A stretch of 64,000 bases of DNA from Chondrosia reniformis (lineage: Eukaryota > Porifera > Demospongiae > Chondrillida > Chondrillidae), in assembly GCA_947172415.1 (NCBI GenBank), contig OX359189.1, positions 4,850,501 through 4,914,500 on the forward strand, in the 5' to 3' direction. Below are positions 19,351 to 30,189 of the stretch, one piece after another; the first letter of the stretch is position 1, and every line of letters starts with the position of its first letter. Under the pieces are notes generated by a model. It saw nothing but the letters and a program-made list of their open reading frames with translations. It was not told the origin of the DNA and did not search any database. Made by a program: the position numbers and the translations under genes.

Positions 19351-20261
19351 TTAGCCACCTGTTGGAATCACATCCTGCAAGATGTGATTCCAACAGTGGA
19401 CAACATTTACTTGTGGCAGCTCAGACGATATCGCATTTACTATGGCTTTCTCTTGATCTGTCACTATGGTGACAGAGCCTGCATTCAATGATGGAATATT
19501 TCTTTTTAATTCATCAAAAAAGATCTTGTGAGTTGCAGTAAATTTTCTTTCGTGTAGGAAATATAGGCAAGGAATACAGGGATTTTTGGTAAAGGCAGTG
19601 TGACGAAAAATCAGGCACGACAGGTAAAAATCTCCTAGATTAAAAGTAGTATCGTAGGAGAGAAGTTGTCCTGTATCAGCCAGAGCAAGCATGTTTTCCA
19701 GCTCTGAAACAACTTCCCTCAATCCAAACACTACTTCCAGATCAGGGTAGGTTACTATTTTCATTATGTACCCATTTAAATTGTAATCCATTTGGTGTAT
19801 ATTGAGGAGGTCATCTCGGGATAACCTTTTATTATGTAGGCTTTTGTGGCGTAGGTTTTGCAGCTGTTTCATGTTACGAGGTGCAAGAATCACTGATTGT
19901 GTTTTGTCATCTATCCAATTAAGTACTGTAGCCACTTCGTTTTTGTACAGTATGCTAGGCTTTGTTTCTTTTGACAATTTGCGCATAGAATTCAAATATG
20001 ATGGGAGAGTTCTTATGAATGGAGACTTGCTGTTTTTACTATTGCCATGCTCAAAAGGAATAGTAGTTGATTCATCTCCCAAGTAATGAATTATGGTTTT
20101 CGAGCTGTCATTAATTAGCTGATAAGCGTGCCTTTTAAATGTATCTTGAGACCCAGTTGGTGTTTCTATACAGTAATAGCGTTTAAGTAAAATAGGGCTT
20201 GACCATGGTAGCTTGCTGGTTCCCTGACAGTGCCAGCAATATTGATTTGCCTTCCAGTCAT
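19351..20261 (-). pseudogene. MULE transposase exon 2: Cys/His module and DDE core
   Basis: This exon carries the N-terminal zinc module and the first two catalytic Asp residues. The acceptor is ATGTAG at 20262. The open frame ends after HCWNHILQDV because of a 5-nt insertion. If those five bases are ignored, the frame continues into RWLRGHGATSDD, the expected family sequence. This shows the lesion is recent relative to the rest of the exon. Confidence 0.85.
19360..19395. repeat. Perfect 15-bp inverted repeat, 6-nt loop, at a frameshift
   Basis: TGTTGGAATCACATC (19360-19374), loop CTGCAA, GATGTGATTCCAACA (19381-19395). The arms are exact only because of five extra bases, GGAAT at 19364-19368, which also break the reading frame. 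Confidence 0.95.
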
Positions 20262-20724
20262 CTACATTTATTGTATATACAAATATAATATGTAGTGAAG
20301 TTAATATTATTATTTTTCAACAGATGCAGTATACTCAGCAGTTGATATATGTAAAGCAAGAAACTTTTTGTATGACCTTAATTTATCAATTTAATTTCAA
20401 TTGTTACTAAGAATTTTAGAAAATCATTGTTACTTATATTTTTATAGAAAATGAAGTTACCCAACCTGCTTTAGTGCAATCTTCATTAGAGCCGAAAAAA
20501 TACACTTCTCCTCCTTTGGGCTTTGTTGGTGGTGATAGAGTGGCCTTAGTACTAGTGTTAGGAGATTTGAGAAGACTGTCCACTTCTTCTATATTCAACT
20601 TTTTCTTGCCATTGTGAAGGAGAGCCAAGCTGCTACCTCGTGCTAAATACGCACACTTTTCTTCTGCTAAATAGTAATCGTGGAAACTATTAATTAATTA
20701 TTTTACTAAATTAATAATAGATGC

Positions 20725-20844
20725 TTTCCGTAGCCATTCCAGGAAACGTTTGTTACGAACACGTGACTCCACGTCAAAACCGTTCCAGAACACATGACTT
20801 CCGTTCCAGCGCGTCCCATTCCATTCCAGGTTTTAGTAACACTC
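20725..20844 (-). repeat. MULE right TIR
   Basis: Inverted partner of 11925-12043. On the minus strand it is followed by the presumed promoter and the transposase start at 20628. Confidence 0.92.
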
Positions 20845-20852
20845 GTTAATTT

Positions 20853-21130
20853 CATTAATATCTGATATCATAAAAGGGAATTAGTCACGTGATACCGCAA
20901 TTCCTACCTCTTTCTCTCCATCTTGTCATCTCTCGCATGTGTAACATGTTAGCGAATTTCCGATTTTTGTAAATAGTCATATTATCAGTGCCTACAGACG
21001 TGTCACATTCCAGGCGGAAGTGTCTATAGCATGTGACCTGCGCCTGAAGCCGAGCACCAGCCACTGAAACGTCATGAGTCATCACTAGTCGTTATCGATG
21101 TCAAATTATCAATTGTGAAAACTTATGAGC
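20853..21130. other. No gene recognised
   Basis: Sequence right of the MULE target duplication; short frames only. Confidence 0.35.
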
Positions 21131-21134
21131 AATT

Positions 21135-21290
21135 TATATAGTATAGCGGAGGAAGGCCAACGTGACCTAAACATTCTATTTATCTTTTGATTATGCTACG
21201 TTAATAATAGCTGAGGAATTAAGGCCTACATGACCGAAACATTCTATTTTTCTTTCAATTATACTACGTTAATTGCTCGTACATTTTCGC
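21135..21290. repeat. Imperfect tandem duplication, ~80 bp
   Basis: Two successive copies share CATTCTATTTaTCTTT and aTGCTACGTTAAT/ACTACGTTAAT words, with about 80% agreement. Confidence 0.75.
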
Positions 21291-21802
21291 CATTGATAAT
21301 TACGTAGATATTAGTAGACATGCAATATGCTTACTGTTTCCACTTACCTCTTACAACAACAAAACACTTCGATCAAGGAAACTGTATCGCTACCGAGAAG
21401 CCTTACTTGAAATATCAACTTCGGAAGTCTAATGTTTGCATACGTAATGTGTTACCAAATATTTGGGTGCATGTGCAACGTCATTGGACATCATTGTATG
21501 ATGGCTAAGCTATACTACTAATATTAGGCTGACTATCACGTGACAATACCTATACTCGAAGGAGAAGAGACAAATGGAAAATGAACCGATTATCAGACAG
21601 TGGATGATTGTATATCTAACCATTTTTTGACATCAATCTCTTCAGTAAGTAACAGCCTAAAAGTTGTATACTCCTGGAATATTCCCCTGTTTAACTGAGA
21701 TATGAAACGCTAGAGGCGCCCGATTAAGGTAAGAAAATACGTTTTCGATTATAATTCAAAAACTAAAGGGAATTTAAGAGTATACATATAATCGTTAGAT
21801 AT

Positions 21803-22100
21803 CATTATCCTTCATAGATTGGTGTCACCATTTATTTGATTTTCGTATTTTCCACTGTCTGGTAAAACATTTTTGGCGATTTGGGTCCTATCACTTACGG
21901 CTGCTTACCTTCTCCCTTAAGCCTGCAATCCTTACGCTGTTGTAGCTGAAATATTACAAAAGAATAGCGCTTCAATTCTATAAAATTTGTTTAATGATAC
22001 GATGTTTCTAAAGTAAAATAGAATAAATTCAAAAAGGATTGTTAGTTGGCGACTTTTATTGATAATTTACGGAAGTATTGACATGTTCCACTAGCGCTCA
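21803..22100 (+). repeat. Dispersed repeat family A, copy 1
   Basis: About 290 bp beginning ATTATCCTTCATAGATTGG, matching 48246-48465 in the same orientation at roughly 85%. The shared part includes CCTTCTCC(C/T)TTAAGCCTGC and TATGTTCCACT-type words near its end. Confidence 0.8.
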
Positions 22101-22747
22101 ATTGCTTGCACAAAGATTGACGTAACAGATAAGACGTTTGATGTGCCATATGTATGGATGAATCTGCTGTGAGCCCATAACTGCATGTTTCACCAGAGTA
22201 TAAGATTCTGCAACTTACTGTTACACATGCCCAAGTAGTGGCCAAAATTAACAAAGCATCTACAACCTGTGAACAGATAATACTATGTACTAACATTATT
22301 ATGTACACAGTCTAACTACGTACAAGATGTTACTGTATGACGCACACTTCAATTCAGCCAATCTTTTGGATACAGTGTGAGGAGGTGGTCCTCGTACATT
22401 TGAGAAGTGATTGAAGGTGTACTCTATATAGTTTCAACCTGTAACCACTGTAACCATGTGACAGCAGTAAGTGTACTATCAAAGACTTAGCATGACATAT
22501 AACAATAATAATCTATATAATATTTTACCTGATTCTTTTGTGCACTGATCTCCCACCACTTGTGCTGTTGCAGCATCACAGGAGACACAAGTGCCAGGAA
22601 TGGGGCTGGGTGTTTCACCTGAAAAGATTTCATTGCAGAAGCTGGGTGATTTACACATTCATTAGGCATGAAGCCTTGCATACTGTAGTTTAACCCTTTG
22701 CGTTTTGCGGTACACACTTCGCAATGGCCTTGGCTGTCACGAATCAC
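22042..22747 (-). CDS. Possible two-exon ORF of unknown function
   Basis: Minus-strand frames 22747-22487 (start region RDSQGHCEVCTAKRKG, a Cys-rich piece) and 22308-22042 (opening VVDALLILATTWACVTVS after an acceptor CAG) could be joined. The second ends within repeat family A, so it may be a terminal exon of a repeat-encoded protein. No domain is recognised and the join is unproven. Confidence 0.25.
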
Positions 22748-23109
22748 TTTTCTGCCACGAGTAATACCTTCTATGGAAAATGTTTACTGACTGCTTTAAG
22801 ACACTCGTGTTTATGGTATTTACGGCCAACAAAAGAGGAATAAGAAATCTGTGTAATTATAAACCTTTCAATAAAAGACCTTAATAAATGTTAGTTATAA
22901 TCCATTGTAAATGGAAGATTTTGCCGGCAATGTTTCTATATTTAGAACACGATTGACTTGTTTTATACCTCAAAAGTCTTATAAAGTTACCTCTTTCACC
23001 GTAGAAGACATTTCTGTATATAGTATTTCTAATCAAAATTGAGGTAAATTTCAATAAATTTACTAACTGAATAACAATATACATGTATCATGCATGACTG
23101 TAGCTCAGA

Positions 23110-24199
23110 ATGTCACTGAAGAGTAACAAAAAGCTAAATGTCAGTGGTATGGTTAGAGACCTGGATGTTGATGACAATGATTCTGACTGGGAGAAATCTG
23201 ATTTGAGCTACGTGGACAGTGAGGATGATGAACCCCGAGATCACTTCATTGCTAGAAGTACTGAATTAGATGCACTTGAGGAAGCACAGCAATGTGATTT
23301 CACTGCTGATATATCCACAGGCTCTAACCAAGACACTCTGTTATGCCCTCAGTCCACACAAGCAAACAATGGCCACCAATGTCAATCAACATCTACACCA
23401 ATTCACCATTCTGCTAATCCTCCGTCTCGGCTGCTCACTGCAGATACTACTTCTATTGCTATTTACTACTTCTATGAGGACACCAGTGCAATCCCATCCA
23501 CATCCCACAATGCTGTACCTTCAGCCCAAATTCCGTTATCCAGCAACAGTCGCCAATTCACACAGCAAGTACGTGCTGCTACAGGTCAACCTCTAAATTC
23601 AACACCTTTACATTACTTTAGTCTGATATTTGCAAAGCAGATTATTGCAAATATCGCCCAGCAGACCAATCTATATGCCTCCCAAAAACCTCCCAATTAC
23701 AGTTACAAATGGTACAACACTAATGAAGAGGAACTTGGTCTATTCCTTGGCATGTTAATTACTATGGTAATACACCAATTGCCATCTTTATAAGACTACT
23801 GGTCTATATACTGATCCTCTTTTAGGTGTACCAGGAATAACTGCTGGCATGTCGTACAAAAGATTTCGACCTATACGTAGCAGCCTCCACATAAACGACA
23901 AAACCACTGCAGTAGGTAGGGACCAGCCTGGATTTGATCGTCTCCATAAGGTATGCCCATTACTTCAAATAGTTAAACAAAATTGCCTTCATACATACAA
24001 CCCTAGTCAGAATTGTAGCATAGATGAAGCCATGGTGGCTTTCACAGGGCAGAGTAGCCTGAAGCAGTACATTCCATTGAAGCCCACGAAAAGGGGCTTC
24101 AAAGTTTGGACCCTGTGTGACTCTGCAAATGGCTACATTTCTAATTTTCAGGTATATACCGGTGCACAGGGTAGTTCCCCACACTTACTGATTTGGAAT
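23110..24199 (+). pseudogene. piggyBac transposase, 5' two-thirds
   Basis: Starts at ATG 23110 with a long acidic N terminus (DVDDNDSDWEKSDLSYVDSE), as usual for piggyBac. The DDE_Tnp_1_7 domain then begins: ELGLFLGMLITM, then after a frameshift near 23795 LGVPGITAGMSYKRF, then SIDEAMVAFTGQSSLKQYI with the first catalytic Asp, and RGFKVWTLCDSANGYISNFQVYTG with the second. It breaks off at 24199, before the third Asp and the C-terminal Cys-rich finger. At that point sequence of a different integrase family begins, so the element was cut by another insertion or deletion. Confidence 0.88.
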
Positions 24200-24204
24200 T
24201 AGAT

Positions 24205-24620
24205 GAATCTATAGGGAATATGTGTGAGTTACCTCCATTAATTGGAGAAAAGACAATTTGTGGTAGGCTGAGAAGTCAGGGAATACATGTGCAGAGAGAA
24301 AGAATAAGGGAGTCATTACAACGCGTGCAAGTGTTGAAGCACGTGTGCGTAGACTTTTGCATCGGCGGGTGGTGACTCCAAATGCATTTGGCAGCTGGAT
24401 GGATATCATAAACTGATACGGTGGCAAATTGTTATTCATTGGCGTATAGATGGATACAGTCAGATGATCACCTTTCTAATGGCATCAACCAACAACAGGT
24501 CTGCAACAGTATTGTCTGCCTTTCTTTCTGCAGTTAGTGAGTATGGTCTGCCTTCAGGAGTCAGAACAGACAGAAGTGGAGAGAATGTTCTTGTTGTGCA
24601 GTATATGCTGGACCAATAAC
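24205..24620 (+). pseudogene. Integrase-core (rve) transposase fragment, Ginger-like
   Basis: Two frames joined by a shift near 24390 read RLRSQGIHVQRERIRESLQRV, then RRLLHRRVVTPN, then WQLDGYHKLIRWQIVIHW, RIDGYSQMITFL and [17 protein letters not shown]. This is the rve core of the animal integrase family with the WHxDGxHKLIRW signature; the Asp residues of LDGYHK and RTDRSGE are kept. The catalytic Glu would lie beyond the break at about 24620. Ginger-type DNA transposons or an orphan integrase are both possible. Confidence 0.65.
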
Positions 24621-24739
24621 AGGGAGAAGTACATATAACCAAAGAATTGAACGTTTGTTGAGGGACCTTTTTTCAGGGTGCATTTCCCTTTTTATCATTT
24701 TTCTACTTTTTGTAAGATGCTAGCTTGTTAAATTATGAG

Positions 24740-25253
24740 GACACCATGGATTTGTGTGCACTCCAAAAGGCATTTATTCCTGTTATCCAGAAGCAACCTG
24801 ATCTCTTTAGATATGACTGGGCCAATCAATTCAACAATCATCTGAAATCCGTATACAACCAACAAAAAAAAGCAAATCATCCCCTCCTAGTACCCAACTA
24901 GGAGGTGACCCACCACCTGAAGTCCCAAAACTTGAGCTTCAACCAATCTCTATAACTGAATTCCACTTGATGCTCACAAACCTGAACATTAGGAAAGCTA
25001 CAGGAGCTGACAGTATTCCTCCCTCCATCATGAAGTACGGTGCAGATGCGTTGGCTGGTCCTATATCGAAAATTGTAAACCATTCAATTCTTCAAAACCA
25101 TGTTCCATCATCTTTCAAGCAGGCACTTGTAACCCCCATATACAAATCTGATGATCCAAACTTTATGGGTAACTATCAACCTATATCAGTGCTCCCCTCC
25201 ATTAGCTAACTGGTGGATAAAGTAGTGACTTATCAATTATCCACCCATCTGTG
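24740..25253 (+). pseudogene. LINE reverse-transcriptase N-terminal fragment
   Basis: Contains RKATGADSIPPSIMKYGA and QALVTPIYKSDDPNFMGNYQ followed by ISVLPSIS and LVDKVV, the fingers region (RT blocks 0-2) of jockey/CR1-like LINEs. Preceding sequence (FRYDWANQFNNHL and ITEFHLMLTNL) fits the linker after the endonuclease. There is a stop between PSIS and LVDKVV, and the frame ends at 25253. No YxDD box is present. Confidence 0.8.
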
Positions 25254-25599
25254 ATATTTTGTATAGTGATTCTGCTTATATTATTTTGTATAGTGATTCT
25301 GCTTATATAGTATTATTTGCATGTCAATGGTATATATTTAAAGGTACAAATTAACTTTCATTTGTAGGAACTCTTCTGTGGGATATCTGCATCTTTTCCA
25401 GTTGTTGCACCTTCTATGTAGGCTCAATTGTAATTCCTACACTTGCGGAAGTATTTCCTGATCGTGTCCAAGGAAACTGAGTCAAGAGCATCTGGAACTA
25501 CTCTTCTCAAGCCTGACATAGAGTAATCACAGTTAGCCCTCGCATACTTCTTTGCTTTGCCCCAACATCTTTCCATGGGGTTCAGCTCAGGATGGAACT

Positions 25600-26270
25600 A
25601 AATGGATCAGTAGTAGAGAACTTAAAGGTACATGTGTAACAGTGGAAAATGTGCAAAGCATGTACTATCCAAATTGAATAATAACCTGGGGATTGAAGAG
25701 ACATCTATGACGTTTCCCGCAAGAAACTGCTGTACACTGGTTCTCTCGTGTTTGAAGTCAGGAAATTCCTGCATCCTCTTCTCCAAGCGATTTAGGCCAT
25801 CTGTATTAACCCCATGTTCTCTAAGGATGATGTCTAATCCTTTTGGAGTTCTATCCATGAACACCATTGACTGGGGAGTGCCGTCTGGAAGCTTTCCTGG
25901 ATGCATCTTTGGTTGCTTCCCTCCTGGTTTGACATTCATTCGAGAAGCAACCAAAGTATCTTCTAAGTAAGCCTGATGTCCACTGCTGTTGTCGAAAATC
26001 CAAACCAGGTCATACTGGTCGGAAGGATACTTATATTCAGCAATGCGTACGGCCTTTCGTACACTTCTCATGAATCTCTCATTGTCCCAGTAGCTGTCTC
26101 CCTGAAATTCCAGCATATCTCGTGCCTCCCTGGGAAAGGAGATAAATTCTCTTCTTGCATCCTCAAGTTGCTGCTGAGTAAGGCGAAGGTATCCTCCAAA
26201 TTCTTCTATCTCAGGTGCATTAAGGACTGTCCAGCTTGTTTGGGCAACTTCCTGCTACGCACAGGCTAAT
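25600..26270 (-). pseudogene. DDE-type transposase fragment, unclassified family, copy 1
   Basis: The minus strand reads EIEEFGGYLRLTQQQLEDAR, then DSYWDNERFMRSVRKAVRIA, then LVWIFDNSSGHQAY with a likely catalytic Asp, ASRMNVKPGGKQPKM and DRTPKGLDIILREHG. The same order is seen in eukaryotic DDE endonuclease-like ORFs that contain FD-x-SSxH and PKG-x-x-x-x-L blocks. The final Asp/Glu block (expected near ELNPIE) is lost. Two other fragments of the family lie at 38441-38935 and 46627-47261. I cannot name the superfamily. Confidence 0.65.
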
Positions 26271-26470
26271 TGTTTATGTTGTGGTCAGCTTAAGTAAATA
26301 TTTTCTTTTCCTGTGCATGATGTCATAATTAGTAAAATAAAATGGTGGATGAATGGCCAGTAAATTGTTTGTTTCTGTAAGTATTGGAAGTTTTGTTTAG
26401 GTTACTGTGTTGTCAGCTGTTCCATGTACGTAGTAAGGCTTTGCATCTTTATTTTTTAGTACTTTTCCTC

Positions 26471-27815
26471 CTAATCTGGTGTCAGAATATTTGGAAGAAT
26501 ACCATATGGCTTGAAGTGACTCTGTTCATAGTCCCTTACTTGTTGTACAAGTAAATGATAAGTTTTGAGGACTTGTGTCTGTAAACCAGCTAGCAATAGA
26601 TAATGTTGTCGGTAATGGTTGCTATAGTGGGTGGAACTACTGTCTTTTAAGTTACTTCGTATGTCATCATACTGCATGAGCTCACTAGAGCTACCAATAA
26701 TTTCAGAAATCATCCTGGAGTGACTGGATTTCAGAAGAGGAGGTGATGATGATTCTGTGAATCCAAGGCAACTGTGTCAATACCATGTTTTATTGCCGTT
26801 TCTTTAAGAACTTGTCCACTGTTGGAACCTGGTATGCCCAGTTTTTTGGACTCAATGGATCAATTTATCTTGGTGTCTGATGGCCAGTTCCTCAAGATGT
26901 CCATTGCAGTTGGAATGTCCCAGTGCATGTTGATTTCTGATGGTGAATGTGATTTCACCTTACCACATTCTTTTCAAAGTATTGTTGTTGCCTCCTCTTT
27001 AAATACAAAGATACAGATGCTCCGCTATCACCCAGGATTTGTCTTGGAATGATTGCATTAAGTACAGCATTCTCCTTATCCCGAACTTGTCTGTCCCTCT
27101 TTCTGCTGGCAGCACGCACTTCACTCCTATTTGGTTTCTTTTGTAGGTGCATCTCAGGGCATAATGTGACTACCGAATGAACAAAAGAATGGCTGAACCT
27201 ATCCTGTAGTGGACAAAAGTGTATATGTAGGTAAATTATAACTATTGTTACCTTAAAGGTCATACATATACCTCATGATATGTATTGACATAGTTTAGTG
27301 CTTGTCTAGTCACAGCCCTCTCATTCTTTCTGGATGTTGAAGCACTCTTATATATGGAAGGTAGGTCAGGCTTGAATGATGGCCCTGGAAATGCCTCTTG
27401 TAGTGTTGAATGTTGAATGGCATAAGCCATACATCTCTGCAATGAATGCCTGGCCTTCTCATCTGCCTTCAGCTTCCTCCATTTAGCATGTGAGAATGCC
27501 ATTAGATACTCCTGCTTTTTACATTGAGAATGCCAATTGGACTGAAAGCATCAAGAATAAGTTTGCACCGTGCCTCAAATAGTGGTGGTCATTTTGTTGT
27601 AGTAACTTCATAAAAACCATTGGGAACTCCAAAAGATGGTAAGTTGAATAGTTTTTGAAACTTTTCTGCTCTAAGCTTATTATCAACTATTCTTGCTGAT
27701 TTTCCCTTTTACCTGCAGCAAGTTCAGCTGTGATTTCCTTAACAGCACACCTTGCAAAGCCACAGTTGAATTGAAGGAGGACTGGAGTTTTGGCCATATA
27801 CTGCAACATTCAAGA
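26471..27815 (-). pseudogene. Unclassified repeat-encoded gene, copy 1
   Basis: Begins near 27795 with MAKTPVLLQFNCGFARCAVK, continues through a LRAEKFQKLFNLPSFGVPNG block and HAKWRKLKADEKARHSLQRC (27502-27260), and then exon-like stretches 27263-26955 (basic, KKPNRSEVRAASRKRDRQ) and 26713-26471. Several frameshifts and stops are present. A second, shorter copy with the same start and order lies at 49290-49830, so this is a multicopy element gene. On the minus strand it precedes DDE fragments in both places (25.6-26.3 and 46.6-47.3 kb), so the two may be parts of one transposon. Confidence 0.55.
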
Positions 27816-27960
27816 AATAGTCAAGGAAGATACTGACTGTAGCCACATATGTATACATTTAATTGCATGCAATTGTAACATAAATAATAAGAAATGTTTT
27901 TAATTCGATCATATATGTACGTATACGTACGTATATACGTACTATATTTACATATAAGTA

Positions 27961-29808
27961 CAGTCGACTCCTGATATAAAGAACCCCAAAATCCCAGCAT
28001 AATTGTTCTTTATAAAAGAAGTTCTTTATATCCAAATGTACTTTGTCTGCATATAACAATACAAAAAAACACTTATCAATGCAGTAGGAATACTGTAAAA
28101 TGCTTAGAAAGTTAAAATTATGTAAAGTAGTCTGTGATATGTGATTGTCGTTGACAAGCTATATATGACTGATCAATAAAGTTCTCTAAAGCATGCAAGT
28201 TGTTCAGCTGCTGATCTGCGCCATCTACAAATAACAAATGGGTCCTCAAGATTTCTAAGGAACCCTTTACTTCAGTCTTTGATGGTCTGATAATTTCCAC
28301 ATCGCAAATGTTGTCGTTGCCATCGTCATTGTCATCAGTAGTATTGTTCTTTTCAGAGACTAATTGGGCAATCTCAGAGCATTCCAGATTAGCTGATGTT
28401 GCAATTTGATCATCAATGTGCATATAATCCTCAAGAACACCATCAACAGATGTGTTATCTACTAGGTGTTCACTCAAACGTGTGTGGATCTCAGGTTCAC
28501 CTGGATAATACGTAGAATTAGTTTCCTCTTCTCCAATGTGGCCAGTTTCAATGTTGCTTACAAATCCACAATGTTTGAAACAATTTTGTATTGTTAGTGA
28601 TGAAACCTCATCCCAAGCCTTTCTTTATAAAGTCAGTGCATCAAGAACCTGTGGTTTGAAATCTACTTTATTTTCAATACAATCGAGGAATTTGCTAAGA
28701 AGATGATAACGATACCTTCACTTCAATGCCTGAATTATACCTTGATCACAAGGCTGTGTTTTGCTGGTGGTATTGGGTGGTAAATAAACAACTTCTGTGT
28801 TGGATAAATTGGGAACATTGGGATGTGCTGGACAGTTGTCAATAATCAGGAGAATCTTACGTCCACTAAGTTGCATCTTTTTGTCAAAGGCCTTTATCCA
28901 TTCAGTCCACAGTGTGGAAGTCATCCATGCCTTGGTATTTGAATGGTAATCAACGGGCAACGACTTAACACCCTTGAAGCATCTTGGATTGGCTGATTTA
29001 CCAATAATTAGTAGATCAACTTTTTCACTGCCATCGATATTGGCACCAACCAACATAGTAAGTCGCTGTTTGGACTCTTTGACTGCTCTTGACACATTCT
29101 CTCCCCGAAAAGTGAAAGTTTTATTTGGCAAACACTGATAAAAGAGGCCTGTTTCATCCACATTAAAGATGTCCTTTGGTTCATAGTGTGCAATTAATGT
29201 GGGCAAAGTATCGACAAACCATTTATCAGTCATTGAAGGCGTTACTGAAGCAGACTCTCCACAAATAGTTTTGAACACTAAGCCGTGCCTTTGCTTAAAC
29301 CAGTGCATCCACCCGTCAGAAGCTTCCCAGTCGTTTATTCCGAATTGCTTAGCAAGTTCGTTTGCCTTAGTCTTCAGCAGGGGACCACCGACAGGAACGT
29401 TTGACGATAAAGCTTGCTTAAACCAGATCATAACCGCTTCGTCTATATCGCTGTGTTTGGTTGATCGCGCTCGTTTTCTGGTGGGAACGATATCATCAAG
29501 ATCTTCTAGCTTGGCTCTATTCTTGATAATGGTACTAAGGGTGGTCTTTGCAATTGAATATTCATCACAAATATCCTTCTTCTTCCTCCCTTTATCCACT
29601 TCGTCCAGCAATTTTCGTTTAAAATCGATCGTTAAAGCCTTTCTTTTGGCAGCCATTTTCGCACATCGTAAGGTAACAAGTTCGTTATAACGGAAGTGTG
29701 TTCGGTATAAACAGAAGGAATTCAACGGACAGGAAGTTGTTTTTTGAAAACCGTTCGTCATAACCCAAAATTCGTTATTAGCGAATTCGTTATAAGTGGA
29801 GTCGACTG
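27961..29808 (-). mobile_element. pogo/Tigger DNA transposon, 1,848 bp, TA-flanked
   Basis: Ends CAGTCGACTCC at 27961 and GGAGTCGACTG at 29808, with TA on both sides (27959-27960, 29809-29810). TIR identity continues as TGATATAAAGAA versus ACTTATAACGAA. The only gene is a minus-strand CENP-B-type transposase. The right TA directly abuts the TAT duplication of the CACTA element. Confidence 0.95.
28118..29656 (-). pseudogene. Tigger transposase with two nonsense codons
   Basis: Start chosen at MAAKRKALTIDFKRKLLDEV (29656), the usual Tigger start; in-frame codons upstream lie in the TIR. Residues 1-55 are the CENP-B N-terminal HTH, residues about 75-150 the second HTH (GWMHWFKQRHGL), then the DDE_1 domain: FNVDETGLFY (Asp 1), ILLIIDNCPAHP (Asp 2), LPPNTTSKTQPCDQGII (Asp 3). 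A TGA at 28718-28720 follows QALK. The frame then continues without shift through another stop (TAA 28625-28627) to an acidic C terminus ending ITDYFT near 28118. Apart from the two stops the protein is collinear with the family, so the copy is young but dead. Confidence 0.93.
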
Positions 29809-29840
29809 TATATCACAGTAAATGCAGAACATCTTTAATT

Positions 29841-29897
29841 TACCGGAAAGGTGGCCTTAAAGACACGTAAAGGTGTCTTTAAGGCGACTTTCCGGTA
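29841..29897. repeat. Sub-terminal hairpin of CACTA left end
   Basis: TACCGGAAAG at 29841 pairs with CTTTCCGGTA ending at 29897; arms of about 25 bp with a one-base bulge. It carries the CTTAAAGACAC word found repeatedly in the left sub-terminal region. Confidence 0.85.
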
Positions 29898-30189
29898 TCC
29901 AGTAAAGGTCCTTAAAGGTAGAGCATCTTTCCATATTTAAGGTAAACTTATCCAATGGAATGCTACACTTTCAGTGACCTTAAAGACACTTTAAATGTAC
30001 TTAAAGGTAATAGCGTCTTTACAGTTATGGAAAGGTATGCTTAAAGACCCTTCATATTTTCTATATTCACTTATATATTGTGCCATAAAATAAATATACA
30101 CTGTACAAAAATAATTAAACAAAACTAACAATTTAGGGGTTTAATAAAAGTAAAGTTCAGTTTCTCTTTATTTTCAAAATATGTAAAAC

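Larger units (their letters stand above)
17134..20628 (-). pseudogene. MULE transposase gene, multi-exon, with SWIM and CXXC zinc fingers
   Basis: The gene runs from an ATG at 20628. Exon 1 (20628-20466) ends at AAGCAG/GTTGGG and joins in phase to exon 2 from 20261, which opens with DDWKANQYCWHCQGT, a Cys/His module of the FLYWCH kind. The MULE core follows: first Asp in LLSYDTTFNLGDFY, second Asp in TIVTDQEKAI, then HCWNH, and the catalytic Glu in TTNQSESMNR. Later exons (about 18680-18612 and 18532-18466) are acidic linkers. A SWIM finger (CSCPSTANCYH) lies near 18225. A CXXC-type finger lies at 17978-17868. Further exons reach about 17134. Decay: a 5-nt insertion at 19364-19368, a frameshift near 19235, and a TGA at 19003-19005 that fits a CpG transition of CGA. 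Intron borders are GT-AG. The gene occupies the right half of its element. Confidence 0.85.
11925..20844 (-). mobile_element. Mutator-like element (MULE), ~8.9 kb, with TIRs and target duplication
   Basis: Ends are inverted repeats of about 119 bp (11925-12043 and 20725-20844), sharing GTGTTACTAAAACCTGGAAT and onward with about 90% agreement. Directly outside both ends lies GTTAATTT (11917-11924 and 20845-20852), or CGTTAATTT if the right end is placed one base inward; MULEs duplicate 8-11 bp. The main gene is a minus-strand MULE transposase starting just inside the right TIR. The left half carries non-transposase sequence including two hammerhead folds and a gene fragment, as in MULEs that pick up foreign DNA. 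Confidence 0.92.

Noticed and set aside
29657..29761. Upstream start of the Tigger ORF at 29761
   Set aside because: These codons lie in the TIR and near-terminal region; the family start is at 29656.
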